From NCBI GenBank assembly GCA_041635475.1, contig JBFKVA010000001.1, forward strand, positions 62,001 to 126,000: a stretch of DNA of 64,000 bases, given 5' to 3'. Made by a program: the position numbers and the translations under genes. The DNA is from GCA-020352575 sp041635475. GTDB lineage: Bacteria; Actinomycetota; Acidimicrobiia; Spongiisociales; JAENVV01. The notes below the pieces were generated by a model, which was not told the origin of the DNA, ran no database searches, and saw nothing but the letters and a program-made list of their open reading frames with translations. Below, piece after piece: positions 41,688 through 50,359 of the stretch; within the stretch, counting starts at the first letter, position 1, and each line of letters opens with the position of its first letter.

Positions 41688-41717
41688 GAGAGGTCCCGGC
41701 CGGGGCCGGGACCTCTC
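41688..41717 (-). terminator. perfect 14-bp hairpin after rpsA
   Basis: GAGAGGTCCCGGCC and its exact complement separated by two bases, 20 bases beyond the rpsA stop. No U-tract. It would end the rpsA transcript before the CBS-coaE-uvrB unit. Confidence 0.65.
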
Positions 41718-41737
41718 AATCCTCGCGGGGGCGGCGG

Positions 41738-43315
41738 TCAGCGACGGCCGATACCGCGCTCCTTGAGTTCTTGGAGGATGGCCTCGAGTGAGGCATCACC
41801 GGCGAACGACGGCTCACTCTCCTTCTCCTTCTCGTCCTCGCGCTCGAACTCGCGGGTGCGGGGACGGCGGCGCCGGGGCCGATCCTCCGAGGGTGCGGCC
41901 GACTCCGGCCGAGGACGCGGTGACGGCCGGCTCGACGGCTCCACGACGCGCTCCTGGTAGCCGGGTGCGGCTTGCTTGATCGACAGCGACACCCGTCGGC
42001 GCTCACCGTCCATCTCGGTGATCTTGACCTTCACCACCTGTCCCAGCGAGAGCTCCAGCTCGGGTGACTCGACCCGATGCATGGCGATCTCCGAGACATG
42101 GACGAGTCCTTCGACGCCGTCACCCACGGTGACGAACGCCCCGAACGGGACCGTCTTGGTGACGGATCCGTCCACGATGTCGCCCACGCCGTTGGCCTCG
42201 GCAAACGCCTCCCACGGGTCCTTCTGGGTCTGCTTGATCGAAAGCGAGATGCGTTCCCGGTCGCGGTCGACCTCGAGCACCTTGACGGTGACCTTGTCGC
42301 CGACCTTCACGACCTCCGACGGGTGGTTGACGTGCTGGTACGACAGCTCGGAAACGTGGACGAGTCCATCCATGCCGCCGAGGTCGACGAACGCACCGAA
42401 GTTCACGACCGACGAGACCACGCCCTCGGCGATGTTGCCTTCGGCCAGGTCGTCGAGGAACGCCTGGCGCTGCTCGGCCTGCTCCTCCTCCAAGTAGGCG
42501 CGGCGGGAGAGGACGACGTTGTTCCGATTGCGGTCGATCTCGATGACCTTGGCCTCGATCGTCTCGCCGATGTACGGGTCGAGGTCACGGACCCGGCGCA
42601 GTTCGACGAGCGATGCCGGGAGGAACCCGCGCAGCCCGATGTCCACGATGAGCCCACCCTTGACAACCTCGATCACCGGGCCGCTCACGGTCTCGTGGGC
42701 AGCGGCGATCTGTTCGATGCGGCCCCAGGCGCGCTCGTACTGGGCCCGCTTCTTGGACAGGATGAGGCGACCTTCCTCGTCCTCCTTGTCGAGGACGAGC
42801 GCTTCGATCTCGTCCCCCTCGGAGACGACCGTGCGCGGATCGACGGCCTTGCGGATCGACAGTTCGTTGAGAGGAATGACCCCTTCGGACTTGAAGCCGA
42901 TGTCGACGAGGACCTCGTCGCGGCCAATGGCGACGACAACCCCTTTGACGATGTCACCCTCCTCGAAGTTGAGCATCGTGAGCGAGAGCGCCTCCTCGAA
43001 GTCCACGTCGTCGGGCAGGGCGCTCAGGTCCTGGGCTTCGATGGCGGGGCGGAGGGTGGCGGGCACCACGATCGCGGGGTCCGCATCGGGCGGTGCCGCC
43101 GCCTCGGGAGCCGGCGCGGGGGCCGTCTCGGCTTCGGCGGCCGGGGCCTCGATCTCGGTCTCTGCCGTCTCGGCCGGCTCCGGGTCGCCGGTCTCGGTCA
43201 CCTCGGTGACGGGGTCCGGGGTCGGGGTCTCGGCTGCTTCGGTGTCGGCGGACGCCTGGGCGGTGTCTGCCGTCTCGGGCGCTGGATCCTCCAGCGCGTG
43301 GTCGTGTTCTGACAT
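41738..43315 (-). CDS. rpsA: 30S ribosomal protein S1
   Basis: 525 residues: four S1 RNA-binding repeats (about 115-455), e.g. GDIVKGVVVAIGRDEVLVDIGFKSEG and NIAEGVVSSVVNFGAFVDLGGMDGLVHVSELS. An unusually long Ala/Pro/Glu/Thr-rich acidic N-terminal extension (about 1-95) and a basic, charged C-terminal tail (about 460-525) flank them. S1 binds mRNA during initiation. The ATG at 43315 has GGAGGTAA; a longer in-frame extension upstream overlaps polA and lacks support. Confidence 0.93.
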   Translation of the reverse strand: MSEHDHALEDPAPETADTAQASADTEAAETPTPDPVTEVTETGDPEPAETAETEIEAPAAEAETAPAPAPEAAAPPDADPAIVVPATLRPAIEAQDLSALPDDVDFEEALSLTMLNFEEGDIVKGVVVAIGRDEVLVDIGFKSEGVIPLNELSIRKAVDPRTVVSEGDEIEALVLDKEDEEGRLILSKKRAQYERAWGRIEQIAAAHETVSGPVIEVVKGGLIVDIGLRGFLPASLVELRRVRDLDPYIGETIEAKVIEIDRNRNNVVLSRRAYLEEEQAEQRQAFLDDLAEGNIAEGVVSSVVNFGAFVDLGGMDGLVHVSELSYQHVNHPSEVVKVGDKVTVKVLEVDRDRERISLSIKQTQKDPWEAFAEANGVGDIVDGSVTKTVPFGAFVTVGDGVEGLVHVSEIAMHRVESPELELSLGQVVKVKITEMDGERRRVSLSIKQAAPGYQERVVEPSSRPSPRPRPESAAPSEDRPRRRRPRTREFEREDEKEKESEPSFAGDASLEAILQELKERGIGRR

Positions 43316-43460
43316 AGGGTGTGGGTTACCTCCGGGGGGAACTCCTTGCGGCGCGCGCCGAGCGCTGCCGAAGGGCGAGTGGAGCATACCGGTGCCGGGC
43401 GAGAAACACCAACGGCGTGGGCCGCCGGGCCCCGGATCGCGCTCACCCGACCCGGTCGGG

Positions 43461-46058
43461 TCAGCCCTTGGCAGCCGCCAGGTCGGCGCCACTGGCCGTG
43501 TCGACGACGAGGGGCACGTCGAGCTGGGCGACAGCCGACATCGTCTCGGCGAGGAGCGCGGCGGTGGCGTCCACGTCGGCCTCCGGGCACTCGACGACGA
43601 GCTCGTCGTGGACCTGGAGCAGCATGACGGCTTCGGAGTCCCGCAGGCGTTGGTCGACCGCCACCATCGCCAGTTTGATGATGTCGGCCGCGGTTCCCTG
43701 GATGGGGGCGTTGAGGGCCATCCGCTCCCCCATCTGACGTACCCTCCAGTTGTCCGATCGCAACTCGGCGAGGTAGCGGCGCCGCCCGAACAGGGTCTCC
43801 GTGTAGCCGCGCTGCTTGGCCTCCTCCACGACCCCTCCCAGGAACGCCTTGACCGACCCGAACCGGCCGAAGTAGGCGTCGATGAGCTCCTGGGCCTCCC
43901 CCCGCGGGATCTCGAGCCGATCGGCGAGCCCAAAGGCCTCCATGCCGTAGAGGAGCCCGAAGTTGACCGCCTTGGCTCGGTTGCGCATCTCGGTGGTCAC
44001 CTCGTCGAGGCGGACGCCGTTGACGGCGGCCGCGGTTGCCGCATGGATGTCGAGGTTCTCCCGGAAAGCCTGCGTGAGGCCGGGATCGCCGCTCATGTGG
44101 GCCAGGATCCTCAGCTCGATCTGTGAGTAGTCGGCGAGGACGAAGCGCCAGCCGGGGCGGGGTATGAAGGCCTGCCGCACCGTCCGCCCGGACTCGGACC
44201 GGATCGGGATGTTCTGCAGGTTCGGGTTGTCGGAGCTGAGCCGCCCGGTGGCCGAGCCCATCTGGTTGAAGGTCGTGTGGATTCGTCCGTCGGGACCGAT
44301 GAGCGGCAGGTAGCCGTCCACGTACGTGGAGCGGAGCTTCTCCAGCTCCCGGTAGCGGAGGAGCCCGTCGACGATGGGATGGTCGAGCTTGGCCAGGACC
44401 GAGGCGTCGGTGGACGGCACCCCCTTGGACGTCTTCTTGACGACGGGGAGGCCGAGTTGGTCGAACAGGACCTCCCGCAACTGCTGGGTCGAGTTGACGT
44501 TGAAGGGCCCCCCGGCCGCGGCGTGGATGGCGACTTCGAGGCCGGCCAACTCTTCCCGGAGTTCGTCGCCGAGGGCTTCGAGGTAGGCCCGGTCGACCCC
44601 GATGCCCTCCTGTTCCATCCCGGCCAGGACCGGGATGAGCGGAAGCTCCGTCCGGTCGAGGATGTCACGGCCGCCCTGCTCGTCGATCTGTTCGGCGAAG
44701 GCGTCGGCCAAGCGGCGGATGGCGATCGCTTCCGCACCAGCCGTGTCCAGGTCGGGCCCTCCCGCGAAGTCCAGTGTGCCTTGTTCGGCGGCCCCCTCTC
44801 CCTCGGGAGCGAGTTCCACCCGCAGGTGCCGGCTGGCGAGGTCGCGGAGGTCGAAGCTCCGCGTGGCCGGGTTGAGGACGTAGGCCGCAAGCGCAGTGTC
44901 CATGCTGATGCCCTCAAGGGCGACCCCCAGCTCCAGCAGGGCCCGGACGACCGGCTTGAGATGGTGGCCGACGACCCGTACCGAGGGGTCCTCGAGGCGG
45001 CCGGCAAGGGCGTCGAGGAACTCGATGCCCACGAAGGTCGGCGTGTCGTCGTGCACGATGAAACCGGCCAGGTCGTCCAGGTCCCACACCGGGTGGAGGA
45101 CGAACTCGGCCGCCCCCGCCGCCGCCAGGACAGCGCCGCCGGAGGTGGCGGTGGTGACCGTGGCCTCGATGGTCTCTTCGTGGTAGTCGATCTCGGGGTG
45201 GAGCCGTTTGAGGTCCTCCCAGATCGAGTGGAACTCGAGGGTGTCGACGAGCTCGGTCATGGCGTCTTCGTCCCAGTTCGTCCACGCCAGGCCGTCGGGG
45301 CTGGGGACCTCGAGGTCGGTGACGATGCGCATGAGGTGCCGGTTGCGGAAGGCGGCGTCCCGGTGCGTCGAGAGGTTCTCCCGCAGCTTCGGGGTGAGTT
45401 CGTCGAGGTGCTCGTAGATCCCATCGATGCTCCCGTGGTCGGCGAGGAGCCGCGACGCGGTCTTCTCCCCCACCCCGGGCACCCCGGGGAGGTTGTCGGA
45501 GGTGTCGCCCCGCAGGGCCGCGAACTCGAGGTACCGCTCGGGGGCCAGGCCGTACTTCTGCTCGATGTAGGCCGGGTCGGCCACGACTGACTCGGACACG
45601 CCGCGGATCGGGTAGAGCACCGTGACCCGATCGTCGACCAGTTGGAACGTGTCGCGGTCGCCGCTGACGATGAGGACGTCCCAACCCTCGCCTTCGGCCC
45701 GCCGGGCCAGGGACCCGATGAGGTCATCGGCCTCGAAGCCGCTTCGGCTCAGCTGGGTGACCCCCATGGCGTCGAGGAACTCCCGGATGAGCGGGAGTTG
45801 CGCCTTGAAGGTGTCCGGTGTGGGCTTGCGCTGCGCCTTGTAGTCGGGGTACTCGTCGCGCCGGAACGTGTTACGCGACTCATCCCAGGCCACCGCCATC
45901 CGGTCGATGTCCTGGTCGGCGAGGAGCTTCACGAGCATGCGGGCGAAGCCGAACGCGGCGTTCGTCACCTGGCCCGAGGCGGTCATGAGCGTGTCGGGAA
46001 GGGCGAAGAAGGCCCGATACGCCATCGAATGGCCGTCAACGAGGGCGAGGGTCGGCAT
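43461..46058 (-). CDS. polA: DNA polymerase I
   Basis: 865 residues. N-terminal 5'-3' exonuclease (MPTLALVDGHSMAYRAFFAL, DRDTFQLVDDRVTVLYP, GVPGVGEKTASRLL), a central region where the proofreading motifs are degenerate (no Asp-x-Glu), and a C-terminal polymerase with motif A DYSQIELRILAHMSGD, the O-helix block and motif C QVHDELVVECPE. Lack of 3'-5' proofreading is usual for actinobacterial Pol I. A TACGCT box lies eight bases before the ATG at 46058, so the mRNA is nearly leaderless. Confidence 0.96.
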   Translation of the reverse strand: MPTLALVDGHSMAYRAFFALPDTLMTASGQVTNAAFGFARMLVKLLADQDIDRMAVAWDESRNTFRRDEYPDYKAQRKPTPDTFKAQLPLIREFLDAMGVTQLSRSGFEADDLIGSLARRAEGEGWDVLIVSGDRDTFQLVDDRVTVLYPIRGVSESVVADPAYIEQKYGLAPERYLEFAALRGDTSDNLPGVPGVGEKTASRLLADHGSIDGIYEHLDELTPKLRENLSTHRDAAFRNRHLMRIVTDLEVPSPDGLAWTNWDEDAMTELVDTLEFHSIWEDLKRLHPEIDYHEETIEATVTTATSGGAVLAAAGAAEFVLHPVWDLDDLAGFIVHDDTPTFVGIEFLDALAGRLEDPSVRVVGHHLKPVVRALLELGVALEGISMDTALAAYVLNPATRSFDLRDLASRHLRVELAPEGEGAAEQGTLDFAGGPDLDTAGAEAIAIRRLADAFAEQIDEQGGRDILDRTELPLIPVLAGMEQEGIGVDRAYLEALGDELREELAGLEVAIHAAAGGPFNVNSTQQLREVLFDQLGLPVVKKTSKGVPSTDASVLAKLDHPIVDGLLRYRELEKLRSTYVDGYLPLIGPDGRIHTTFNQMGSATGRLSSDNPNLQNIPIRSESGRTVRQAFIPRPGWRFVLADYSQIELRILAHMSGDPGLTQAFRENLDIHAATAAAVNGVRLDEVTTEMRNRAKAVNFGLLYGMEAFGLADRLEIPRGEAQELIDAYFGRFGSVKAFLGGVVEEAKQRGYTETLFGRRRYLAELRSDNWRVRQMGERMALNAPIQGTAADIIKLAMVAVDQRLRDSEAVMLLQVHDELVVECPEADVDATAALLAETMSAVAQLDVPLVVDTASGADLAAAKG

Positions 46059-46115
46059 CGGTGCGGAGCGTAGCTCCCCACCGGGCGGGAGCGATAGGTG
46101 CGCCTGACGCCGTCG

Positions 46116-46391
46116 TCAGTCGTCGAAGGAGGCGAGGAGACGTTCGAGCTCGGCCTCCCGTGCCCGGAGGCGGTCCCGCGTCCTGGCCAGCGCCTTCTCG
46201 AACCGTGGAAGGTCGCCCTTCACCTCGCCGTAGAAGGCGCGATCGTCGGCGTTCCCGGCGATGGCGTCCCGATGGGCGTCGTCGTGGATGTGGCGATGGT
46301 AGTCGACCTCGGCGGCCAGGCGACCTTCATCCGCGCGCAGGACGTCGATCTCGTCCCGGAGTCGAAATGCCTTGCGCTCGATGCGTCCCAT
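46116..46391 (-). CDS. small coiled-coil hypothetical protein
   Basis: 91 charged residues. Two helical segments with heptad-like spacing (about 5-35, KAFRLRDEIDVLRADEGRLAAEVDYHRH, and 55-88, LPRFEKALARTRDRLRAREAELERLL). No family recognised; may dimerise through a coiled coil. It lies 57 bases upstream of polA on the same strand and could share its transcript. Confidence 0.6.
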   Translation of the reverse strand: MGRIERKAFRLRDEIDVLRADEGRLAAEVDYHRHIHDDAHRDAIAGNADDRAFYGEVKGDLPRFEKALARTRDRLRAREAELERLLASFDD

Positions 46392-46441
46392 TGGTGTGGT
46401 GGTCCGACTCCAGGTCGCCTACGATGCCGACCGCGTGCCCG

Positions 46442-46524
46442 GCCGGGATGGCGGAATGGTAGACGCGACGGACTCAAAATCCGTTGCCCGCAAGGGCGTG
46501 CGGGTTCGAGTCCCGCTCCCGGTA
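46442..46524 (+). tRNA. tRNA-Leu (anticodon CAA)
   Basis: GCCGGGATGGCGGAATGG start; acceptor arm GCCGGGA/TCCCGGT with one G-U pair; D-loop GGTAGACGCG; anticodon stem ACGGA/TCCGT around CTCAAAA (anticodon CAA); long variable arm TGCCCGCAAGGGCG; T-arm GGGTTCGAGTCCC. Discriminator A; CCA not encoded. Decodes UUG. A TACGAT at 46420-46425 is a plausible -10, 16 bases upstream. Confidence 0.95.
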
Positions 46525-46528
46525 CGAA
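46510..46528. repeat. 19-bp direct repeat, copy 1 (inside tRNA-Leu 3' end)
   Basis: GTCCCGCTCCCGGTACGAA: the last 15 bases of tRNA-Leu(CAA) plus four flanking bases, repeated exactly at 46658-46676. This is the arrangement left by tRNA-targeting integrases (attB-like). Confidence 0.55.
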
Positions 46529-46657
46529 GTGAGGTCGGCCTTGTGCCGGCCTCGATTCGTCTTGGCGTGGGACACACGAGCCCGTCGGCGAAGCCGCGGG
46601 TTCGCTACGACGAGCGCAGCGAGGAGTGCCGAGCACCGGCGCAGCCGGGCGCAGGCC

Positions 46658-46676
46658 GTCCCGCTCCCGGTACGAA
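46658..46676. repeat. 19-bp direct repeat, copy 2 (duplicate of tRNA 3' end)
   Basis: Exact copy of 46510-46528, 148 bases downstream. The 129 bases between hold no ORF of note and are GC-rich; they may be the scar of an element that has been lost, or the left end of a larger degraded element. Confidence 0.5.
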
Positions 46677-46678
46677 AC

Positions 46679-46735
46679 CCCGTTTTCCCCCGCGGTAGGT
46701 CCGCCCTGGACGGACAACGGGCGGGGGAAAACGGG
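46679..46735. repeat. hairpin element, copy 1 of a 51-bp repeat
   Basis: Perfect 15-bp outer arms (CCCGTTTTCCCCCGC and complement) around a core GTCCG...CGGAC stem. The inner 51 bases (46682-46732) match 48936-48986 at 46 positions, and two of the five differences form one compensated base pair in the outer stem. Lies between the tRNA and the DUF4242 gene end; may terminate transcription in both directions or be a MITE-like repeat. Confidence 0.75.
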
Positions 46736-46741
46736 TCGCGG

Positions 46742-46993
46742 TCAGGAGTACTCGCTCACCGGATAGATCTCGTCGGCTACGAGGCCGTGGGCTTCCCGAT
46801 GAACCGTGTGTGCCGCGTCGGCGTCGGGAGCGTCGACCAGGCAGAAGATCCTTCCAGCCTCTTCATCCACCCAGTACCGCAGGTAGCTCACCGCGTACTT
46901 GTCCTGCGTGGCCAGATCGGCTTGATGGGCACCGGCCACATCACTCGCCGAGACTCCGCCTTCGATGTTGTGGACATCCATGAACAGGGGCAT
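46742..46993 (-). CDS. DUF4242 (SCO4226-type nickel-binding) protein
   Basis: 83 residues, MPLFMDVHNIEGGVSASDV..., with YAVSYLRYWVDEEAGRIFCLVDAPDADAAHTVHREAHGL, the full DUF4242 signature. The Streptomyces member SCO4226 is a nickel-binding ferredoxin-like-fold protein. The ATG at 46993 is preceded by GGAGG. It is divergent from the SARP-like regulator, from which it is separated by 86 bases, so that regulator may control it; both lie between the two 51-bp hairpins. Confidence 0.85.
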   Translation of the reverse strand: MPLFMDVHNIEGGVSASDVAGAHQADLATQDKYAVSYLRYWVDEEAGRIFCLVDAPDADAAHTVHREAHGLVADEIYPVSEYS

Positions 46994-47079
46994 TGCGTGT
47001 TCCTCCATCTGTCTCTGGCCCCGGCGGATTCCGGGGCCTTCCGCGGATGAAAGCCGACGGCTGTTTGATGGGGCGTTTG

Positions 47080-48907
47080 ATGAGTCCTATCGTTGGTGGC
47101 ATCCCGTCGTCCAGCCTCACCATTCACCTCCTCGGACGTCCCGCCATCGTCCAAGGGGACGGGGAGCCGTATCGCATTCGCAGCCAGAAGAGCTGGGGGC
47201 TCCTCGCCTACCTCATCCTGGCCGAACGCCCGCCCAGTCGCCCACAGCTCGCGACGCTGCTGTTCTCCGAGGCGAATGATCCACTCCGAGCACTCCGCTG
47301 GAGCCTGGCTGAGATCCGCCGGGCACTCGGCGATTCGGCTCGGCTGGAGGGCGACCCGGTCGAACTCCATCTCGCCGAGGGCACGATCGTGGACATCGAT
47401 GTGGTGACTCGCGGTGCGTGGACCGACGCGGTCCTCCTGCCCGGCCTGGGCCAGGATCTCCTGGAAGGCACGAACATCAGGAGCGCCGCAGCGTTCGAGT
47501 CCTGGCTCGTGTCGCAGCAGCACCACTTCGGCGCAGGCTCGGAGGCCATACTCCACGAGGCGTCTCTGGCTGCCTTGACGCGGGGCGCCGTCCAGGACGC
47601 CACCGACTACGCCGTGCGACTCGTCTCGATGAAGCCGTTCGACGAGAACCACCAGGCCCTGCTCATCAGGTCGTATGAGGCGGCTGGGGACCACGAGGCA
47701 GCCCTCAGACAACTCGCCATCTGCACCGAGCTGTTCGAGCGGGAGCTTGGCGTTTCTCCAGGCGTCGCCGTTCACGACGCCGCCCAGGCACCACCGACTC
47801 ACGACCACACGCCGACAGACGCGACATCCATCGAGGCCCTCCTCGAGGCCGGATCGGCCGCGGTGGGGGCCGGTGCCATCGAGGCCGGGGTCCGATCGTT
47901 GCGCGCCGGTGTCGGCCTCTCCGACGCCGGCGGCGTCGGAGAGGCTGCGGGTGAGGTCGCGCCTCGCCCTGGCGGAGGCATTGATCCACTCACTGCGCGG
48001 CAGGGACGAGGAGGGAATCGCCGCGCTGCACCAAGCCGGTGAGATTGCGCTTGTCCACGGCGAGAACGACCTGGCCGCGGCAGTCAGGGCTGAGCTCGGC
48101 TATGTCGACTTCCTCAGGGCCCGGTACGACAGGGCCGAGCGCTGGCTGCTCGACGCACTCCGACTCGGTGGCCGGACGGCTCCCACCGCGGCGAAGGCCG
48201 CCATGTACCTCGGTTCGGTGGAGAGCGATCGAGGCAACTACCTCCGGGCCATGAACCACTTGACGGAGGCCCTGGCAGCGACGAAGACCACCGGTGACCG
48301 GCGAGGCGAGGCGTACGCGTCGTCCATGGTCGGCCGGATCCACCTCCTGCGAGGGGACCTGGATGGGGCCGCTCGTGAGCTCGAGACGTCGATCGAGCTC
48401 GCCGAGTCCGATCACTGGCTGGCCTTCCTGCCTTGGCCACAAGCTCTCCGGGGGGAGGTGGAACTCGTCCACAACGACCTCGATGGTGCATCCGAGCGCC
48501 TGGAACAGGCATTCGCCCGCGCCTGCCAACTCGGGGATCCGTGCTGGGAGGGAATCGCCGCTCGCGGGATCGCCCTTGCCACCGAGATGGCCGGGGAACC
48601 GGCGCGGGCGCTCGAACTCCTGGGCGACGCTCGTGCCCGGTGCAACCGCCTGTCGGACCCGTATGTGTGGCTCGACGGCTACATCCTGGACTCGCAGTGC
48701 ACGCTCGGCCTCCGCCACGGGCATCCCGAAACCTCCCGCTGGATCGGACAGCTCCACGAACTGGCGTCGCGGACCGGGATGCGGGAACTCGTCGTTCGAT
48801 CGCTGGTGCATCGGGCCGCCATGGGTGGCGTCGGAGACCTGGAGGCTGCCGCGTTGCTGAGGGCGGAGATCGACAACCCCGCCCTCGATCGGGTCGTCCC
48901 GACGTAG
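47080..48907 (+). pseudogene. frameshifted SARP/BTAD-family regulator with TPR-like C terminus
   Basis: The first frame (to about 47935; it stays open to 48042) encodes an OmpR-like winged helix (LTIHLLGRPAIVQGDGEPYRIRSQKSWGLLAYLILA) and a BTAD domain (GTIVDIDVVTRGAWTD...ELGVSPG). The continuation, LRVRSRLALAEALIHSLRG and TPR-like helices to 48907, lies in the +1 frame. Homologues have both parts in one chain, so one extra base is inferred near 47935-47938, inside a perfect 14-bp hairpin (47915-47945). It may be a true mutation, an assembly error or recoding. Start uncertain (47068 or 47080). Confidence 0.75.
47915..47945 (+). repeat. perfect 14-bp hairpin at the frame change of the SARP-like gene
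   Basis: GCCTCTCCGACGCC, loop GGC, exact complement. Reading continues sensibly in frame 0 up to about 47934 and in frame +1 from 47939, so the one-base shift falls inside the hairpin. Confidence 0.8.
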
Positions 48908-48935
48908 GCGGCGCGGGTCCGGTCCCCAACCTCTC

Positions 48936-48986
48936 GTTTTCCCACGCGATATGTCCGCCCTGGGCGGACAACGGGCGTGGGAAAAC
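48936..48986. repeat. hairpin element, copy 2 of a 51-bp repeat
   Basis: GTTTTCCCACGC and complement as outer arms; GTCCGCCC/GGGCGGAC as inner stem. 46 of 51 bases match copy 1 (46682-46732). The outer-stem C-G pair of copy 1 is A-T here. Located 29 bases past the SARP-like gene end and 60 before the CpaE-like start. Confidence 0.75.
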
Positions 48987-49045
48987 AGGAATGGGAGTGG
49001 GGGCACGCTCAGGTTTCGCGGGCGACCGACCGATGCCATATACGT

Positions 49046-50236
49046 ATGTCAGGCATCACCGTCGTCTCGCCATCGTCCGAGTTCACCGAGCGGCTCACCC
49101 TGGTGCTCCTCGGCGAAGCCCATCTCACCATCACATCGTGGTGGGACGAGTTGGTGGCCGCCCAACCCGAGTACGCCACCGAGGTGATCCAGGAGACCGA
49201 ACCCTCTCTCATCGTGCTCGGACCGGGACTCGACCGCGACACCGTGCTGGACCTGGCAGCCGAGCTGCACCACAGGATGCCCGAGGTGTCCGTGGTGGAG
49301 ATCGCCGAGCCCGACCCATCCCTGTTCCCCCAGGCGATGAGCGTCGGCATCAAGGACATCATCGCCGAGGATGCCCCGTTCGACGTGCTCCGAGACCGGA
49401 TCAACCGGGGGCTGGCGGTCTCCGAACGCCTCAGCGCCCGCCGCACGTCCATCAAGGACGTCGAGCGGGGGTCACTCGTGGTCGTGGTCGCCCCCAAGGG
49501 TGGCACCGGCAAGACCTCCACCATCACCAACCTGGCGATCGTCTTGAGCCAGCAGTACCCCGGTGAGGTGGTGCTCGTCGACCTGGACCTCCAGTTCGGG
49601 GGGGTCTGCGAGACCCTGCTCCTCGAACCGTCGTACACCATCTCCGACGCCGCCCAGGTCCGGGGTCCCCTCGACGCCACCACGGTGAAGGCGATGCTCA
49701 CCCCCCGTGAAGGACTGTTCGTCCTGGCCGCCCCCGGCTCCCCCGAAGAGGCCGATGTGATCGACTCGGCCCTCGTGGAGACCGTCGTCTCATCGCTCAC
49801 CGCGGCGTTCACGTGGGTGCTCGTCGACACCGCGGCCGGCATCAGCGAGGAAGCGATCTGGGTGATCGAGAACGCGTCCGACATGCTTCTCCTCGTGTCG
49901 GAGGACGTCCTCTCGCTCACCTCGATGCGCAAGACGATGGGGCTCCTCGATCAGCTGGGGTTCACCGCATCGGCCCGCACCCTCATCCTCAACCGGGCCA
50001 ACAGCAAGGTGGGCCTCGACACCCAGTCGGTCGAACGGTCCCTCGGCGCCCGCGTCGACGTCGAACTGCCATCCACCCGCCTCGTGCCGATCAGCCTCAA
50101 CCGGGGTGAGCCGTACGTGGAAGCCCGACCCGACTCGACCATCTCCCGCCGGATCGCCGACATCGCCGTCCGGCTCACCAACTCGCGGGAGCGACGCCGG
50201 TCCTCCCTCGTGGGGGGGACGTCGGCCGGACACTGA
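49046..50236 (+). CDS. CpaE/TadZ-like ParA-family ATPase
   Basis: 396 residues. N-terminal receiver-like domain without an obvious phospho-acceptor (about 1-125), then a MinD/ParA ATPase with deviant Walker A APKGGTGKTSTITNLA and LVDLDLQFGGVCETL, as in CpaE/TadZ proteins that position Flp/Tad pili at a pole. No pilus genes (tadA, tadB, flp) lie in the window, so the partner is unknown; it could instead localise the kinase-like protein encoded next. The ATG at 49046 fits the family start; no strong ribosome-binding site. Confidence 0.85.
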   Translation: MSGITVVSPSSEFTERLTLVLLGEAHLTITSWWDELVAAQPEYATEVIQETEPSLIVLGPGLDRDTVLDLAAELHHRMPEVSVVEIAEPDPSLFPQAMSVGIKDIIAEDAPFDVLRDRINRGLAVSERLSARRTSIKDVERGSLVVVVAPKGGTGKTSTITNLAIVLSQQYPGEVVLVDLDLQFGGVCETLLLEPSYTISDAAQVRGPLDATTVKAMLTPREGLFVLAAPGSPEEADVIDSALVETVVSSLTAAFTWVLVDTAAGISEEAIWVIENASDMLLLVSEDVLSLTSMRKTMGLLDQLGFTASARTLILNRANSKVGLDTQSVERSLGARVDVELPSTRLVPISLNRGEPYVEARPDSTISRRIADIAVRLTNSRERRRSSLVGGTSAGH

Positions 50237-50359
50237 AGCCCCGGCCGGCCAGACGGAGCCTCTCTTGTCCCACGAATGGTGGGTGAACAAGGACCAAGAG
50301 TGATAGCCTGTGGACCCGGCCCATGCAGGGTGAGGCTGGCCCAACGCTCGGAGGGTGGT
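50237..50359 (+). other. structured gap upstream of the kinase-like gene
   Basis: 123 bases without a gene. CTCTTGTCC near 50265 and GGACCAAGAG near 50291 can pair around an inner CCCAC/GTGGG stem, then comes TGATAG (possible -10) and, just before the next ATG, the site GGAGGG. No known riboswitch recognised. Confidence 0.35.

Noticed and set aside
43316..43933. N-terminal extension of rpsA into polA
   Set aside because: The added residues are an antisense-like, low-similarity run, and the ATG at 43315 has a strong ribosome-binding site.
47675..48042. Two overlapping intact genes instead of one frameshifted regulator
   Set aside because: The overlap of 368 bases has good protein sense in frame 0 only up to about 47935 and in frame +1 only after 47939, which fits one broken gene better.
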